This document shows positions 16,975 to 28,699 of a stretch of 64,000 nt of DNA, piece after piece (positions within the stretch are counted from its first letter, which is position 1; the number at the start of each line of letters is the position of its first letter). The notes beneath the pieces were generated by a model. The model worked only from the letters and a program-made list of their open reading frames with translations. It searched no databases and was not told the origin of the DNA. Origin of the DNA: Eriocheir sinensis. Lineage: Eukaryota; Arthropoda; Malacostraca; Decapoda; Varunidae. The position numbers and the translations under genes were made by a program. Location of the stretch: assembly GCF_024679095.1 (NCBI RefSeq), contig NC_066516.1, positions 3,327,448-3,391,447 on the forward strand. The letters are read 5' to 3'.

Positions 16975-17295
16975 TCACTGGCATCTGCCGCTTCGCTCGC
17001 ACCGCCCATGTTTTCGTTCGCCCCTTGGTCGACCTCTGACACGTCCTCGTCGCTGCTGCTGGGGCTTACGTCCTCTCCTGCGCCGGTCGTATGTCTCCTT
17101 CATGGCCTGGCCTGCCACCTTGAGCTTGCCCCATACGCGTCGGTGCACCTCAGCCAGGCTTTCCTGCAGTGCCGCTGCGAAGCCAGAGGTGACGGTGGGC
17201 AAGCTCACGTCGGGAGGCCGCCCCGTGGCCAAATCCACCGGTAGCCTGAGCTCCCGGCCGAACACTGAACACAGAAAAATACATGCAATACACAT
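16975..17295 (-). pseudogene. Integrase C-terminal remnant of the LTR element
   Basis: On the minus strand it encodes FGRELRLPVDLATGRPPDVS, then SLAEVHRRVWGKLKVAGQAM. This matches the equivalent part of the second LTR element (FGRELRLPVDLLTGRPP). The catalytic core and zinc-binding part of integrase are absent before it, and the frame dies soon after. An alternating acidic/Arg tail follows. Confidence 0.8.
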
Positions 17296-17378
17296 AAATC
17301 AGTCTGTCCTCCATAGTCTCTTCTCGCGCCCCCAAGGGGCTCCGCCTGTCAGCCACGCCGTCGACCAGCCGCCAGTCC

Positions 17379-17705
17379 TCAGTGGGCTCTTCCACGCCAT
17401 CCACTCCACGTGACGCTCGGGACAGTCGACACCGGCTCCTGGCCTCCACCCTCGGGGCAAGGTGCCCTCGCCCGGCCGTGACTACCTCCCCACGCAGCCA
17501 TGCTCGAAAACCTCCTGGAAGCAAAGGGCACCATTCCGGTCACCCTCTCCAGCTCCCGTCCGAGGCCACCACGAGCCTTACTGGCCTGCGTCAGGTAGTC
17601 GAGGCCCAGCAAGCACGGCTCGTCTCGATCGGCGACGTCCATTGGCCGGCGCTCCACAGCGCTGCCTACGCCGATACGAGCCTCCACTGGCCCCTCCAGC
17701 AGCAC
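17379..17705 (-). pseudogene. Second, duplicated protease-region segment
   Basis: It encodes GPVEARIGVGSAVERRPMDV, then ADRDEPCLLGLDYLTQ, almost the same as about 18990-19120 of this element (there ADRDEPCVLGLDYLPQ). Having this region twice shows internal duplication. Confidence 0.75.
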
Positions 17706-17823
17706 ACACTACCCCGGGTCAGGCCGCGCCGAGCACTCCTCAGCCCCCGGTGTACACTGTCACGCGTCGTGGCTACAACCGCTAAGCCTCCCACTGGCAA
17801 CACGCTGGTCGGGCGGCGGCAGC

Positions 17824-19262
17824 TTACTCAAGGCGGGGCCCGAGGGCGGGAGACGGCTGGAAGTCGGCTCCCTTCTCCAGCCCGTCCGCGCTTTCCGCCC
17901 GCGCCGCGTCCCTGGGCCTGGGGCAGGCGCTCGAGCGGTGGCCAGACTGGCCACAGTCCTTGCAGCGAGGCTGGTGGGCATCGGGGCTCGGCCGGTCAAG
18001 GGAACGCGTCCTTCGCTCCCCCAGGCACCGACTGCAACTATGCCCCCTCTTGCCACAGCCCCCGCACGAGCCACGGAGACCCTCCGGGCTCACCTTCATC
18101 GACGCTGCCTTCATCTTCACCTTCGCCATCCGGCCCCGGAGGTCATGGCAGGGCGGGGCGGCCGCCGCTAGGCCGCTGATCGTCGTCAATGCCCCGAACT
18201 CCAAGGCCCTCGTCAGCGCGTCGTCGGTCCACGGCAGGGGGTGAGAGTCCTCGCCAGTCTCGTCCCTCAGCGCCCGGCAGTCCGCACAGAAGCGCTGCGT
18301 GCCGTCCTTCTTCATATCCAGGACGACTGCTGAGGGCCACGGACTGTCTGTCCGCTCCATCACCCCCTGCACCGCCAGCTCGTTGACGGCGCGCTGCAAT
18401 TCCTCCCGCCTGGCCGGCACGACACGTCGGGGCGGGCTCCTGGTGGGCGCACCATTTCCCGTGCTGATGTTGTGCTTCACCAACCCCGTGCAGCCCGGCA
18501 GGTCCAATCCACCCCCGCTGAACACGTCCGCGCACCGAGCCAGGGTGTGGCGCACCTTCGTCTGCGCCTCCGTCAGGTTAGCGGCGCTCCGGTGCGCCGA
18601 ATCCTCCAGGAAGTCGGGCAGCGGCCTCACAGCGGCCGACTCCGCACTCCCCGACGCCTCCTCTTGTTGCTCCACCTCTTCACAGGTGCCCAGCTTGGCA
18701 CCAGCGGGTACTTTCCGAGCCTCGTCGGAGTTAGCCACCAGCACCGTGACTGACTCCTCCCCCGCTCCTTCGAGACTCCGTCCGGCTGCCACACCACCAG
18801 GCAGCTGCAGGCCCTCCGTGGACTCCACCGTGCCTTCCGCTGGCATCGCGTCCGACCGGCAACACAGGACCCTAGCCTCCGTCCCCGGGGCAAGGTGCAG
18901 TCGCTCCGCCGCGACTACCTCTGCACAGCCGACCTTCGGGAGCAAAGGCGCCTGTCCGCGCAGCCTCTCCAGCTCCCGTCCAAGGTCGGCACAGGCCTCG
19001 CCCTGCGGCAGGTAGTCGAGGCCCAGCACGCACGGCTCGTCTCGATCGGCGACGTCCATCGGCCGGCGCTCCACAGCGCTGCCTACGCCGATACGAGCCT
19101 CCACTGGGCCCTCAGACTGCACGCAGTGCCCCGTGACGCCACACAGCCTCTGTGGAGCGTCCTGGAGTCGTGTAGCGGCCGGCATGTCAGGCCGCCCCAA
19201 GGTCCTCTCGGCGCTCCCCACCAAGCGGCCGGGCCCGTCCACTGAGCCCCGTAGCGCTGTCG
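17824..19262 (-). pseudogene. Scrambled gag-pol reading frame
   Basis: One long minus-strand frame (open 19698-17824) reads in an abnormal order. First comes a gag tail (HDGKLAWKAQF at about 19350). Then comes the end of the protease region (APQRLCGVTGH, then ADRDEPCVLGLDYL). Then comes the start of RT (PARREELQRAVNELAVQGVM, then DSPWPSAVVLDMKKDG). Next are two CCHC zinc knuckles (CGGCGKRGHSCSRC and CKDCGQSGHRSSAC, about 17900-18050) that normally sit at the end of Gag. The protease DTG motif, the RT YxDD box and RNase H are missing. The order Gag, protease tail, RT start, knuckles fits template switching or recombination. Confidence 0.8.
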
Positions 19263-20453
19263 TCAGCAGCAGCGCCTTCTCATCCTCGCCCCAGCCCTGG
19301 GCAGCAGCTGGCATCTTGAACTGGGCCTTCCACGCCAACTTCCCGTCGTGCCCCGCTGGCTTAAGCCTCCCTGAGCGCGGGGAGGCCGAGGAGCTGCAGA
19401 AGGGAGCGGGCGGACCACGTGGGCTGCAAGCCGGCCGGCATGGCGGAGAGGGAGGCGGTGAGAGAGGCAACGAGGCAGGGTTAATGGGTCCGACTCCAGC
19501 ACCAGCTGGACCCAAGGGAGCGACTCCGACGGCTCCCCAGCCTCCACCGGCTCCGCCACGACGCCACCAGGCTTCAGGGGCCCTTGCCAGGGGCCCCACG
19601 CGGAGCCCCGCCAGTCCGCCACCCGTGCACCCGCCGCCAGCACACGTGACGCTTCTTGTTCCTCCCCGCACCACGTTGCCACCTCTCGCTGCTGCCATGG
19701 GAGAGAGAGCGGACTACGTGACCTGCGAGCCGGCTGGCATGGAGGAGAGGGAGGGGGTGAGGGAGGCAACGAGGCGGGGGCTCCCCAACCTCCTGCGGTA
19801 GCTACTGGTTCCGCCACGACGCTACCAGGCTCCAGGAGTCCTTGCCAGGAGCCCCAGATAGGCCCCTGCAGGACCGCCGCCCCGGCGCTTCTTGCCAGAA
19901 CTGAGCCTTCTTCCTCCGCGTGCGACGGTGCCACCTCTCGCAGCTGCGTCTCCGCCTCCCTCAGGCCTCGGACCTCGCCTTCCTGGGTCCGCACCTCCTC
20001 CAGCCGTTCACTCCTCGCGCTGTCGCAGCCCTGGTCGGTGTACTGCTGGGTTTCCACCTTCAGCGACGAGAAACAGCTCTGGAGGACCTCGGCAAGATGG
20101 CGTGCCTGCTCGTCTGCCCTCTCTTCTGCCCTCTGAGCCTGCTCGCGAGCCCTCTCTTCTGCCCTCTGAGCCTGCTCGCGTGCCCTCTCGTCTGCCCTCT
20201 CTTCTGCCCTCTGAGCCTGCTCGCGAGCCCTCTCTTCTGCCCTCTGAGCCTGCTCGCGTGCCCTCTCGTCTGCCCTCTCTTCTGCCCTCCGAGCCTGCTC
20301 GCGTGCCCTCTCGTCTGCCCTCTGATCCAAATCCTGCCTCATACTGGCCAGCATGGCAGCGAACAATTCCATCTGGCCCGGCTTCACCTCACCCGGGTCA
20401 GCCTCGGCCTTGCCCATCTCCTCACCCTCACGGCGACCACTGGGGGACGCCAT
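19263..20453 (-). pseudogene. Gag-like protein with a coiled-coil repeat array
   Basis: It starts at ATG 20453-20451, about 50 bp after the 5' LTR. It opens with a Glu/Gly-rich leader and then RADEREREQA-type repeats (ERADERAREQAQRAEERA) over about residues 45-110, predicted as coiled coil. At the DNA level these are 33- and 66-bp tandem repeats (20110-20330). Then follows a Pro/Ser-rich stretch with a repeated SLPPSPPPSPPC block. A self-associating N-terminal coiled coil is plausible for particle assembly. Frame shifts later in gag make it non-functional or variable. Confidence 0.7.
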
Positions 20454-20504
20454 GACACTCGGCGCGCTTCACTGTTCACTTATCCCCACTCCTTTGACAC
20501 CAAA

Positions 20505-21039
20505 TGTTACACCCCCCCCCCCCCCACCACACACCATCCACGGGCAGGCTGGCGGCGTGATCCCCACCAGAACAGCCACACGGGCACCAGTCACTCACAG
20601 CGGCCCACACAGAACACCGAGGGGAGCAGGAACGGGGCAGGGCACAAAGGATACACGTTCAACACTAAGTTCTAGTTTAATGACAGGTTCCTCACACAGT
20701 ACAGAGTACAGCAACTTTCAAGGCACAGAACAGTTAGTTAATCAGGCACAGTACAGGGGCACGGCAGACACGCACACCGGATGCACACAGCTCGCGAGCG
20801 GGGCACCTCAACACTCTCTCAAGCCCAGACACGCGTCTTCTCCCCTACAACTCCTCAGCCACCCTTGCTCCCCCACTGCTCGACTCAGCACTTCCTGCCC
20901 GGCGGCCCGGCGGCCCCGGGCCCCCTCTGTCTCTCTTGTCCCAACAAGTAGAGTTGCACCATGCTGAGCTAACATTGCATCATGCTACAATTTCATCACA
21001 TTACACATACAATCATTCACATACAGCACATTCGTAACA
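20505..21039 (-). repeat. LTR (5' LTR in element sense)
   Basis: 535 bp with TGTTAC/GTAACA ends, matching 16219-16750. It contains a run of C at about 20512-20525. The gag start lies just beyond it on the minus strand. Confidence 0.92.
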
Positions 21040-21142
21040 ATATATATCATGATATGGTTTGTGTGAGTGATGATTTTTTCTCGTTTTTCTCGCTTAGAGG
21101 GACCCTTAAGAAACATGATCCCCCCCGCTGCTACCGGGTTAA

Positions 21143-21555
21143 AATACAGTAAACATAGTAAATAAAAAACTCCTGCTGCTGATGCTATTACCTTCAACAT
21201 CCTCGCCCTCCATCTGGTCCTCATCCTCATCCTCCTCCTTCAAAGCTTTCAAGGGTATCTCCCATCTGTGGCACCTGACTGTCATCTTACCCATCCATCA
21301 CTCGCCCGTTCCCTCCTCTGGGCCAATCCTGAAGGGTGAGGAAAGGATAAGGTGAGTGCAAGGATAAAACACCTGGAGCTATTCATGAAGGTGTAGAAAG
21401 TCACTCTGGTCTCTCAGCTAGTAGTAGTAGTAGTAGTAATGGCAGTGGTATTAGTACTGTATTAGTATTAGTTGTAGTAGTAGTGGTAGTAGTAGTAGTA
21501 ATAGTAATAGTAGAATTGTAGGTAGTAGAAGTAGTAGTAGCAGTAGTAGAAGTAA

Positions 21556-21606
<51 letters not shown>

Positions 21607-22800
21607 AAGTAGTAAAAGCAGAAGTAATAATAACAGTAGTAACAGTAATGGACCCAGAGTGTCAGTAACCCCCAAAAAAGATAAATAAATAAAATAGAAT
21701 AAACAAATCAATGAAAAAAAAAAAAAAAAAACATTTAATGAGTGTGTTCAAGATTATAAGTGAAGGCCAGACAGTGACAGCCTGTGTAAGATATTATAAG
21801 TGAAAAAAGTTGTGGGAAAGTGACTGAATGGTAAAAATTGTAGCATTGTGTATTGATGAAATTCACGTTGACAGCCTTTCATTAGGAGATATACATATTA
21901 TAAAAACAGTGGCTGGGTACACATACAAGTCATAATGGACAAGTTTTGTGACCTGGAAAGTAAAAAAAGTTATAAAAAAAATAAGAATTCAGAAGAAAAA
22001 AAAATCAGCATCGAGGAGCCAAAAGTTATTAGGTGCATAGGCAGTGTTTCATCACTCAATGCTAAGTACCTTATTTTGGGTAAATTTTTTGAAAATGAGG
22101 AAAAATCAGCACAAATCACTAGTGTTTTCTTTCCCCTCGCCTCCTGCCCAAAACTAGTGCTTTCCATAACACAAATCACACAAATGAATGACAAACAAAT
22201 CAAAACTCATCAGAAATAAAAGCTTTGTTTTCATGCTACATAGAAATGAGGAAAGCTAAGCAACTGAGCCTTACAGGACAATGAGGAAGGCAGACTCTGC
22301 TGCTGCCTAGACATAACGCTGAAGTGTGTCACTCGTGCTAATCACAAACAATCAAAATTAACTAATCTAACCAAGCTAATTCTAACCTAACTAAGCACTG
22401 GCCAGCTTGAGGATGACCTCGGCCCAAATGATACACACCTAAAGCCCAGTCCAGCCCCCTTTCCCCCCCTCACCTCCCCATGGCACAGACTCACCCCCAC
22501 TCCCTCCCCCCTCCCCACTGCAAGAAGGCTCTTTACCCATCAATGTCATTAACTCCTTCAAGAACAATGGAGTGCCACCTTCTGAGGGCAGGCACTCCAG
22601 CACTGGCCCTGACCCCCATGCCAGTCAACCAGTCCCCGGGGAGGCACTCTTTGAGCATTTATAAGCCTGAACAAACATTACAAGTCACTCTGGGGCAAGA
22701 CAATGACACTAACAACAAAGCCTGACTGACAGGAAAAGGATAAATATAGGTAATGACTCACTAATTAGACCACAAATGAGAAGTGGCGGCTGGCTCGTCT
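21143..22800. other. Intergenic: (AGT)n array, poly-A, no gene
   Basis: An (AGT)n-type tract spans about 21418-21660 with the cleanest part at 21555-21605. A poly-A run lies at 21714-21732. AT-rich sequence then follows to 22800 with only short, non-family frames. Nothing else is supported. Confidence 0.6.
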
Positions 22801-25125
22801 ATCCACCATTTCATTTCATTTCATTTCATTATGACCATTTCTGCCACAACCCCCTCTCCCTCAACAACCTAACATAACTAAACCTAACCATGCCAAACCT
22901 GCCCTGTCCAACCTAACACGTCCTAACTTAACATGGCAAGTCCCCAAGTTTGTTGGGGGGGAAGAGGGGGTTAGTATAGATGGCTAGGGCATATTTTGCT
23001 CTTATTTTATTCTTTATTTATTTTTTTTATATTTTTTTTTGGGGGGGTGCTAGGCATGCCAGACTCTGAACACTTGTACAAATACTTATGTCAAGACTAT
23101 ATGGGAATAGGTAGGTTTGATGAGAATGTAAAGTCAGATTAAAATAGGATTTTTATAGCATTGGTCAAACAGATTATGGTGATAATAATGTTAGGTTGGA
23201 ATGTACTAAAGAGAATGAAATTAAGGTTAATGCTTTGATTTTTTTTGTTACATATTCACGAATCAAGTAACTTACAAACTAACCTATTCTTGTCAAATGG
23301 GTATTTTTGTATAATAACACAATCACTGAGTTTCCAAACAGAACATACCTTTCCCTACTGCTCCATGTGAATAGTTTCATTATGACCATTTCTGCTGCAA
23401 TCCCCACTCCCTCAACAACCTAACATAACTAAACCAACTCCTTCTAAACCTGTCCTATCTAACACGTCCTAACCTAATATTGTAGGTCCCCAAGTTTGTT
23501 GGGGTGGAAAGGGGGTCAGTATAAGAGAGTTCAGTCATATTTACTTCTTATTTTATTTATTCTTTCTTTATTTATTTATTTCTTTTTTTGGGGGGGCATG
23601 CCAGAATCCAAACACTTTTACAAGTATATGGGTATAGGCATAGCTGGGCACGATAACAAAAAACCTTATTCCCGATAACCGATAACTGATAATGGAAAAC
23701 CTTATCAGTGATAACCGATATTCGTTAACTGGAGACACAAATATAGGCGATAACCGATAGCAGATATAAATCTACAATTCCGATACTAGCTAGCGATAAG
23801 TCCGGTAGGAGAAAACGATACTATATTGATATTTCAAATAAAAAACATTGATAAATTCAAATTTTCATTATCTGTATTTTTGAAAACTTACAAAACCTGA
23901 AAACCACACGTTGACACGTACCTATGGACGGTAATACTAGAAACGCCTGAACCGGTGTTGTGTTATATTTGGCGTCCCCACATTCAAAAGCTGGCGCTTT
24001 TCTTTAGACACTGGTCTCTTGTGAACTGCGCATGCTCAGACCAGCAAGTGTAGACCTGTACACTCTCAAAAAAAGCTTTTTAACTGTAATTAAGAGTTGC
24101 TGGAAGGCTGAATCAGACATACAGTACCACTACCACCATCCCCGCTGTTTCTAGAACGACACTCTGTACGAGTTGTATTTATATGTACAGAGTGTCGTTC
24201 TAGAAACAGCGAGGATGGTGGTACTGTATGTCTGATTCAACCTTCCAGTAACTCTTAATGTGATAAAAAGCTTTGTGAGACTGTACAGGGCTACACTTAC
24301 TGGTCTGAACATGCGCAGTTCACGAGAGACCAGTGTTTGTAAACAAAAGCGCCAGCTTTTGACGATTAGACACCAAATAACACAACACCGGATGCCTTCA
24401 ATACCATGGCATGCTCAAAAACGAATATGGAATATCAAATTTGAGGCAGTGAATAATTATTTTTTGGGGCAAAGTTGAATGATTCTTCTCTTTGATATAT
24501 TGATTTTTGAGTCTAACATAAAAAAATAACCAAGTGTTTTAATGTTGATGATCCAAGTATGAAATCTCTTCACTGAAGATATTTCATACCCCGAAGTTTT
24601 TTCATGCAACACCGGTGCCTGGGCCACGCATGCGAAGTAGGGAGAAGACAACGGTTTTTTTTTTCAGAAAGGCGGAAAAAAGTAGCGATTATCGCTAGTT
24701 TGGTTACAAAAATAACGAAGATACCGATATATATTTAAATAAGTAGCGGATGGCTGATAACCCAATTTTGTTATCAGCGATAAAGTATCGCGATAACTTA
24801 TTGCGATAATGCCCAGTTATGGGTATAGGTAGGTTTGATGAGAAGCGATTATCGCTAATTTGGTTACAAAAATAACGAAGATACCGATATATATTTAAAT
24901 AAGTAGCGGATGGCTGATAACCCAATTTTGTTATCAGCGATAAAGTATCACGATAACTTATTGCGATAATGCCCAGCTATGGGTATAGGTAGGTTTGATG
25001 AGAATGGTAAAGTAAGATTAGAATATTATTTTGATGGCATTGGTCAAACAGATTATGGTGATATAATGTTAGGTTGGAAGTAGTACTCAAAAGAATGTAA
25101 TTAAGGTTAATGCTTTGAATTTTTT
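22800..25125. repeat. Diverged segmental duplication
   Basis: Unit 1 (about 22820-23250) and unit 2 (about 23370-23638 plus 24982-25125) share, in order, CATTATGACCATTTCTGC, CCTCAACAACCTAACATAAC, GTCCCCAAGTTTGTTGGGG, GCATGCCAGA, GGTAGGTTTGATGAGAATG and GTCAAACAGATTATGGTGAT. Unit 2 is interrupted by the hAT-like element at 23639-24981; unit 1 keeps the empty site. Confidence 0.85.
23639..24981. mobile_element. hAT-like element, second copy, with duplicated right end
   Basis: It has the same family ends as 5130-7349 (CATAGCTGGGC and GCCCAGYTATG). GGTATAGG flanks at 23631-23638, 24822-24829 and 24982-24989. The right terminus plus target duplication is present twice in tandem with a 160-bp period (ends at 24821 and 24981). 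The internal hairpin is at about 23905-24410. It lacks the 1-kb foldback found in the other copy. It encodes no transposase. Confidence 0.85.
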
Positions 25126-25379
25126 AATATAACTGTATTGTGTAATATCATCATATACTTAGAGAAAAGCATTTTAGAAAAGTAGGTAATGAAAAGTAGT
25201 ATTTTTGGCCATGTTCATAACAACTAGAAAGTTAATGTCTTATGATGCACGTAAATAAAATACTGATTTAGCTTTCCATCACAGCATGTATTAAATGTTA
25301 TTGGAGAAGGTATGGGAAATAAATAGCATGCCATAATGAAACTGTTAAGAAACTCACTTCACATTTATGCCCTGTCAGT

Positions 25380-25494
25380 GCCTTCCCTGGGAGTGGACCC
25401 CGTACGCAGGATGATTGTGAGAGGCGTTGGTACAACGTACAACAAAAATCAAAGCCTCGCATTACCATGTACAAGAATGAGCAGCGGCAGACTG
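25380..25494 (+). CDS. Myb/SANT-like protein, DNA-binding-domain exon
   Basis: Near the end of the exon the frame reads QDDCERRWYNVQQKSKPRI, then TMYKNEQRQTG, ending one base into a glycine codon before GTAAAT. The block R-x-W-x-x-[LV]-x-x-x-x-K...TGGG is the end of a Myb/SANT-like DNA-binding domain found in Harbinger accessory proteins and their domesticated relatives (NAIF1/MSANTD type). The upstream limit is uncertain: LGVDPVR, which would fit the preceding helix, lies in another frame, so there is either a frameshift or a different acceptor. Earlier exons were not found. Confidence 0.6.
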
Positions 25495-26199
25495 GTAAAT
25501 ATTTTGAGTTATGTTTTTAAATATAAAACTTATATTAGTCAAGTTTTTTTCATGCTCACAGAATGGAGCTATACTGGCCACAAATAATGCCTTTATTTCA
25601 GCTTAAAGTCAATAAGTTCATAGCAGTGAACTGCAGATTTGATATAGATATTTTTTTTAATGTTCATCTGTCAATGACTATCTATCTAAATAACAAGGCT
25701 GTCTTCCCCCAATGAAGGGTGGTAACCAAGACAAGGCACACACTCACACATTCACACTCATGTACACCACTCTCTCAGCCGCACAGCCCCTGAGGGAGAA
25801 AAGAAGGCCCTCACTGTACGGGGGATCAGCTGCACAGTTCAGACAGGGAACTTCCACACCAAGGCTTCACAACATACACTGGTTAACCCCTACCCCTTCA
25901 TAACAATGACATTTCCCCCCAACACCTGAGTGCCCCACATGTGTGGCACCACAGATGTGCAGGCGCCTTTCTCAGAGGTTGCAGGGCCGCGTCAATCCTC
26001 ATGCACTCACAACTGCTCTCTATTTGCTTTTGTCACGCACAATCATTCTACTATGCTCCAATGTCACTCCTCCCTTCAATGTCTCCCTCACACCATCCAT
26101 CCATCCCTTCCGGGGCCCACCCCTCAAGCTCACACCTCTCACACTATATGACAAAATAATATATTCAGTAAAAGAATAAAATAAATGTTACATTCACAG

Positions 26200-26383
26200 G
26201 TGGTGGTGCACCAACTATCACATTAACTGTGGTAGATGAACTGGTGTGTGACATCATAGGCTGCTCATCTCATGTATTTGAAGGGGTACCAGAGCCATTC
26301 AGCATTGATACAGCTGATTATGTGCTAGGGATAGGACAGCAGCAGCAGCAGCAGTCAAACAGCAGTGAAATATTGACTGGCCT
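26200..26383 (+). CDS. Myb/SANT-like protein, second exon
   Basis: After ACATTCACAG, the frame (phase matched to the exon ending at 25494) reads GGGAPTITLTVVDELVCDII, then SHVFEGVPEPFSIDT. The TGGG followed by a Pro/Leu-rich stretch and a VxEGIP-like motif is the hallmark that follows the Myb/SANT domain in this family. A CAG (Gln) run at 26340-26354 is next. The donor is unclear: GTATGT at 26384 would give a phase that does not fit the exon at 29266. There may be an extra exon, or the gene may be decaying. Confidence 0.6.
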
Positions 26384-27359
26384 GTATGTTTGTGGCAAAA
26401 ACTTTTACATTTTCATTAAAACAATTTATTAATCACTCTCAAATTCATATTGTTTGTAGATACACACTTTATCAGTCAATTACTTTACAACCAATAACAA
26501 ATAGAGGAATATTTCTGTTAATAAGTAATATTTCACCTCTATGACACTTTTTCTTCAACTACCTATTTATCAGAGGTGGGCAAGTGCGGTTCTACCGCAC
26601 CACAAAAAAAGTACCGCACTACCGCAAAATTTCTGAAAATACCGCACTACTGCAGACCGCACAAAAAATCCTGCGGTACTTTTTTTTGCGGTACTTTGAA
26701 AACTATCAAAGACGACATTTGCTGTGCGGCATGCTCACAGATTTTCTTTTTCTTTTTTACAGTGAATCGGACTCAATCAGTCAATCGGTATCAGTCATCA
26801 GAATCAGTTATCCAATCATTCTGACTTCTCAGTTATTGCTCAAAATTAAATACTAAATAGACAAACTAAACTACTACACTGCGAGTCTTCTTTAACCCGC
26901 GCGGTGCCGGCCATTTCAACCCCGGACCCGTCTGTGGTGCCGGCCGATTTTTTTTTATGAGCTTAAAAAATCCTAAGCAATTGAAGATAATAAAAAAAAC
27001 ATGCAAAAAGTGGTTTAGCAAAGTAAAAAAAAATTAAACCCACCTTATATAAACTGGTGTTGCCTCTCGTTGGTGCATATTAAATGATGGTACTCTCGCT
27101 CGGTTTTACAGAGTTTTTATTAGTTACTGAATCATCATCAGACATGTCTGATAAGTTGATAACATATCCTCAGTACCAAACGTGAATAACTCAGAGTAAA
27201 TCTGTTCGTCACTCAACCCAAGGCGGTGCGCAATGACTGCCTCTTACGATGAAAGTACAAGCACTAACATGATGGCCACTCATTTCCCGTACAAAGTTTT
27301 CTTTGATGCATAACATACTATATCTGTTGTTTTAACTTCATTGTAACTTCACTATTTTA

Positions 27360-27362
<3 letters not shown>

Positions 27363-27448
<86 letters not shown>

Positions 27449-27524
27449 TTTCAATGTAGCCAAGATCAATATTGTTTGGTTATTATAATAATAATAATAA
27501 TAAAAATAAAAATAATAATAATAA

Positions 27525-27583
<59 letters not shown>
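27363..27583. repeat. (CT)n and (ATT)n microsatellites
   Basis: CT repeat of about 40 units at 27363-27443. ATT/AAT repeats at 27484-27583, which switch from AAT-rich to TTA-rich orientation. Confidence 0.95.
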
Positions 27584-27784
27584 CTCCTCGATTCAAATTT
27601 CCACGTGGTTGCTTTACTGAGGCCTGAGATGCCAGTGCTTAGAGCTTTCCCAAGGTCGATGTCTCGCTATTACCAGTTGATGTGTTTTGTCTTAATATGT
27701 TTGACAGTTTGAATAATGTTTCACACTGTTCCTGTCATGACTTTCCTATATTAGTAATCTTTAGTTTTCGCTCAAACGCCGGAG

Positions 27785-28690
27785 AATTCCTCGCCGGTCA
27801 CTAGTGGCGTCCCTCAGGGCTTGGTTCTTGGCCCAGTGCTCTTCATTATTTACATCAATGATGTGGATGCTGGACTCAATAATCGCTTTAGTAAATTTGC
27901 AGACGACACAAAGATTAGTAACTCGGTTCTTACTGTCAAAGACAGGCAAAGCCTCCAAGAGGATTTGCATAAAATTTCAGCTTGGTCTGATAGATGGGAG
28001 ATGCCCTTTAACACAGACAAGTGCCAGGTCCTTCATGTTGGAAAAAGAAATAAGAAGTTTGATTACGAAATGCGTGTCGTCAAACTCAAAAGCGTTCAAT
28101 GCGTCAAGGGCCTGGGTGTCAAAATCGTGTCAAACCTCAATTTATCACAGCTTCATTAAAAGAAACTTTTTATCCAAGAATAAAGATGTAATACTTCCAT
28201 TCTACAATAGTTTAGTCAGACCCCACTTGGAATATGCGGTGCAGTTTTGGTCTCCCCATGCGAAGGACATTGCTAAACTAGAAGGTGTTCAGCGTCGGGC
28301 AACAAAAATTATCCCTTCCTTGCGCAACAAATCCTACGAAGAGAGGCTTTCCGCTCTTAACATGTTCTCTCTTGAGAAACGTCGCCTCCGAGGAAAACTG
28401 ATTGAATGTTTTAAAATACTAAATGGATTCATGAATGTGGACAAATCAAAATTGTTTATGATCGATGACACTGCGAACGAGGAATAATGGCACAAAACTT
28501 AAATGTAGACAAGTAAATTCAGACTGCACCAAGTTTTTCTTCACCAACGTTGTAGTGTGAGAATGGAATAAGCTCCCACCTTCAGTGGTCCAGTGTAACA
28601 CGATTGACTCCTTTAAAAACAAGCTCGACCGTCACTTCCTTCAACGTAATGTTAACTAGAGTGAAATGCAAAGTTTTGGAGCCATCTGAT
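27785..28690 (+). mobile_element. CR1-like LINE fragment
   Basis: It encodes SGVPQGLVLGPVLFIIYIND, then the variant catalytic box FADDTKI, followed by SDRWEMPFNTDKCQVLHVGK. In another frame follow LPFYNSLVRPHLEYAVQFWS and LEGVQRRATKIIP, which are the post-thumb CR1 signature. A frameshift near 28150 separates them, and a deletion removes part of the region between. The reading frame ends about 28487, and homology to LINE tails (VVWEWNKLPP-like, broken) continues to about 28690. Confidence 0.85.
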
Positions 28691-28699
28691 CAATGTAGA

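Larger units (their letters stand above)
16219..21039 (-). mobile_element. Ty3/mdg4-type LTR retrotransposon, rearranged copy
   Basis: Two long terminal repeats (16219-16750 and 20505-21039), each running TGTTAC to GTAACA, enclose GC-rich gag-pol sequence on the minus strand. Flanks are AT repeats: ATATAT directly before 16219 and after 21039. The intact copy of the host element at 13529-13699 shows the empty site. In minus-strand sense, TGGTGTCAAAGGAGTGGGG lies next to the 5' LTR as a candidate primer site. GAAGGAGGAGATAG lies next to the 3' LTR as a polypurine tract. Most of RT, all of RNase H and most of integrase are missing, so it is non-autonomous. Confidence 0.9.
16092..21138. mobile_element. 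TTAA element (CCCGGTAGCAGC family) split by an LTR retrotransposon
   Basis: The left half is 16092-16218 and the right half 21040-21138, with TTAA at 16088-16091 and 21139-21142. Joined, the halves match the reverse complement of the intact copy at 13529-13699. The left half also carries a partial repeat of its own end (ACCGTGTAGCAGC near 16126). The LTR element lies between, at 16219-21039. Confidence 0.85.

Noticed and set aside
20110..20330. Regular repeats that could be mistaken for a CRISPR array
   Set aside because: No spacers; the repeats encode a coiled coil in Gag, and the genome is eukaryotic.
17382..20967. Long plus-strand frames (up to 265 residues) across the first LTR element
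   Set aside because: GC-rich antisense shadows of the minus-strand gag-pol.
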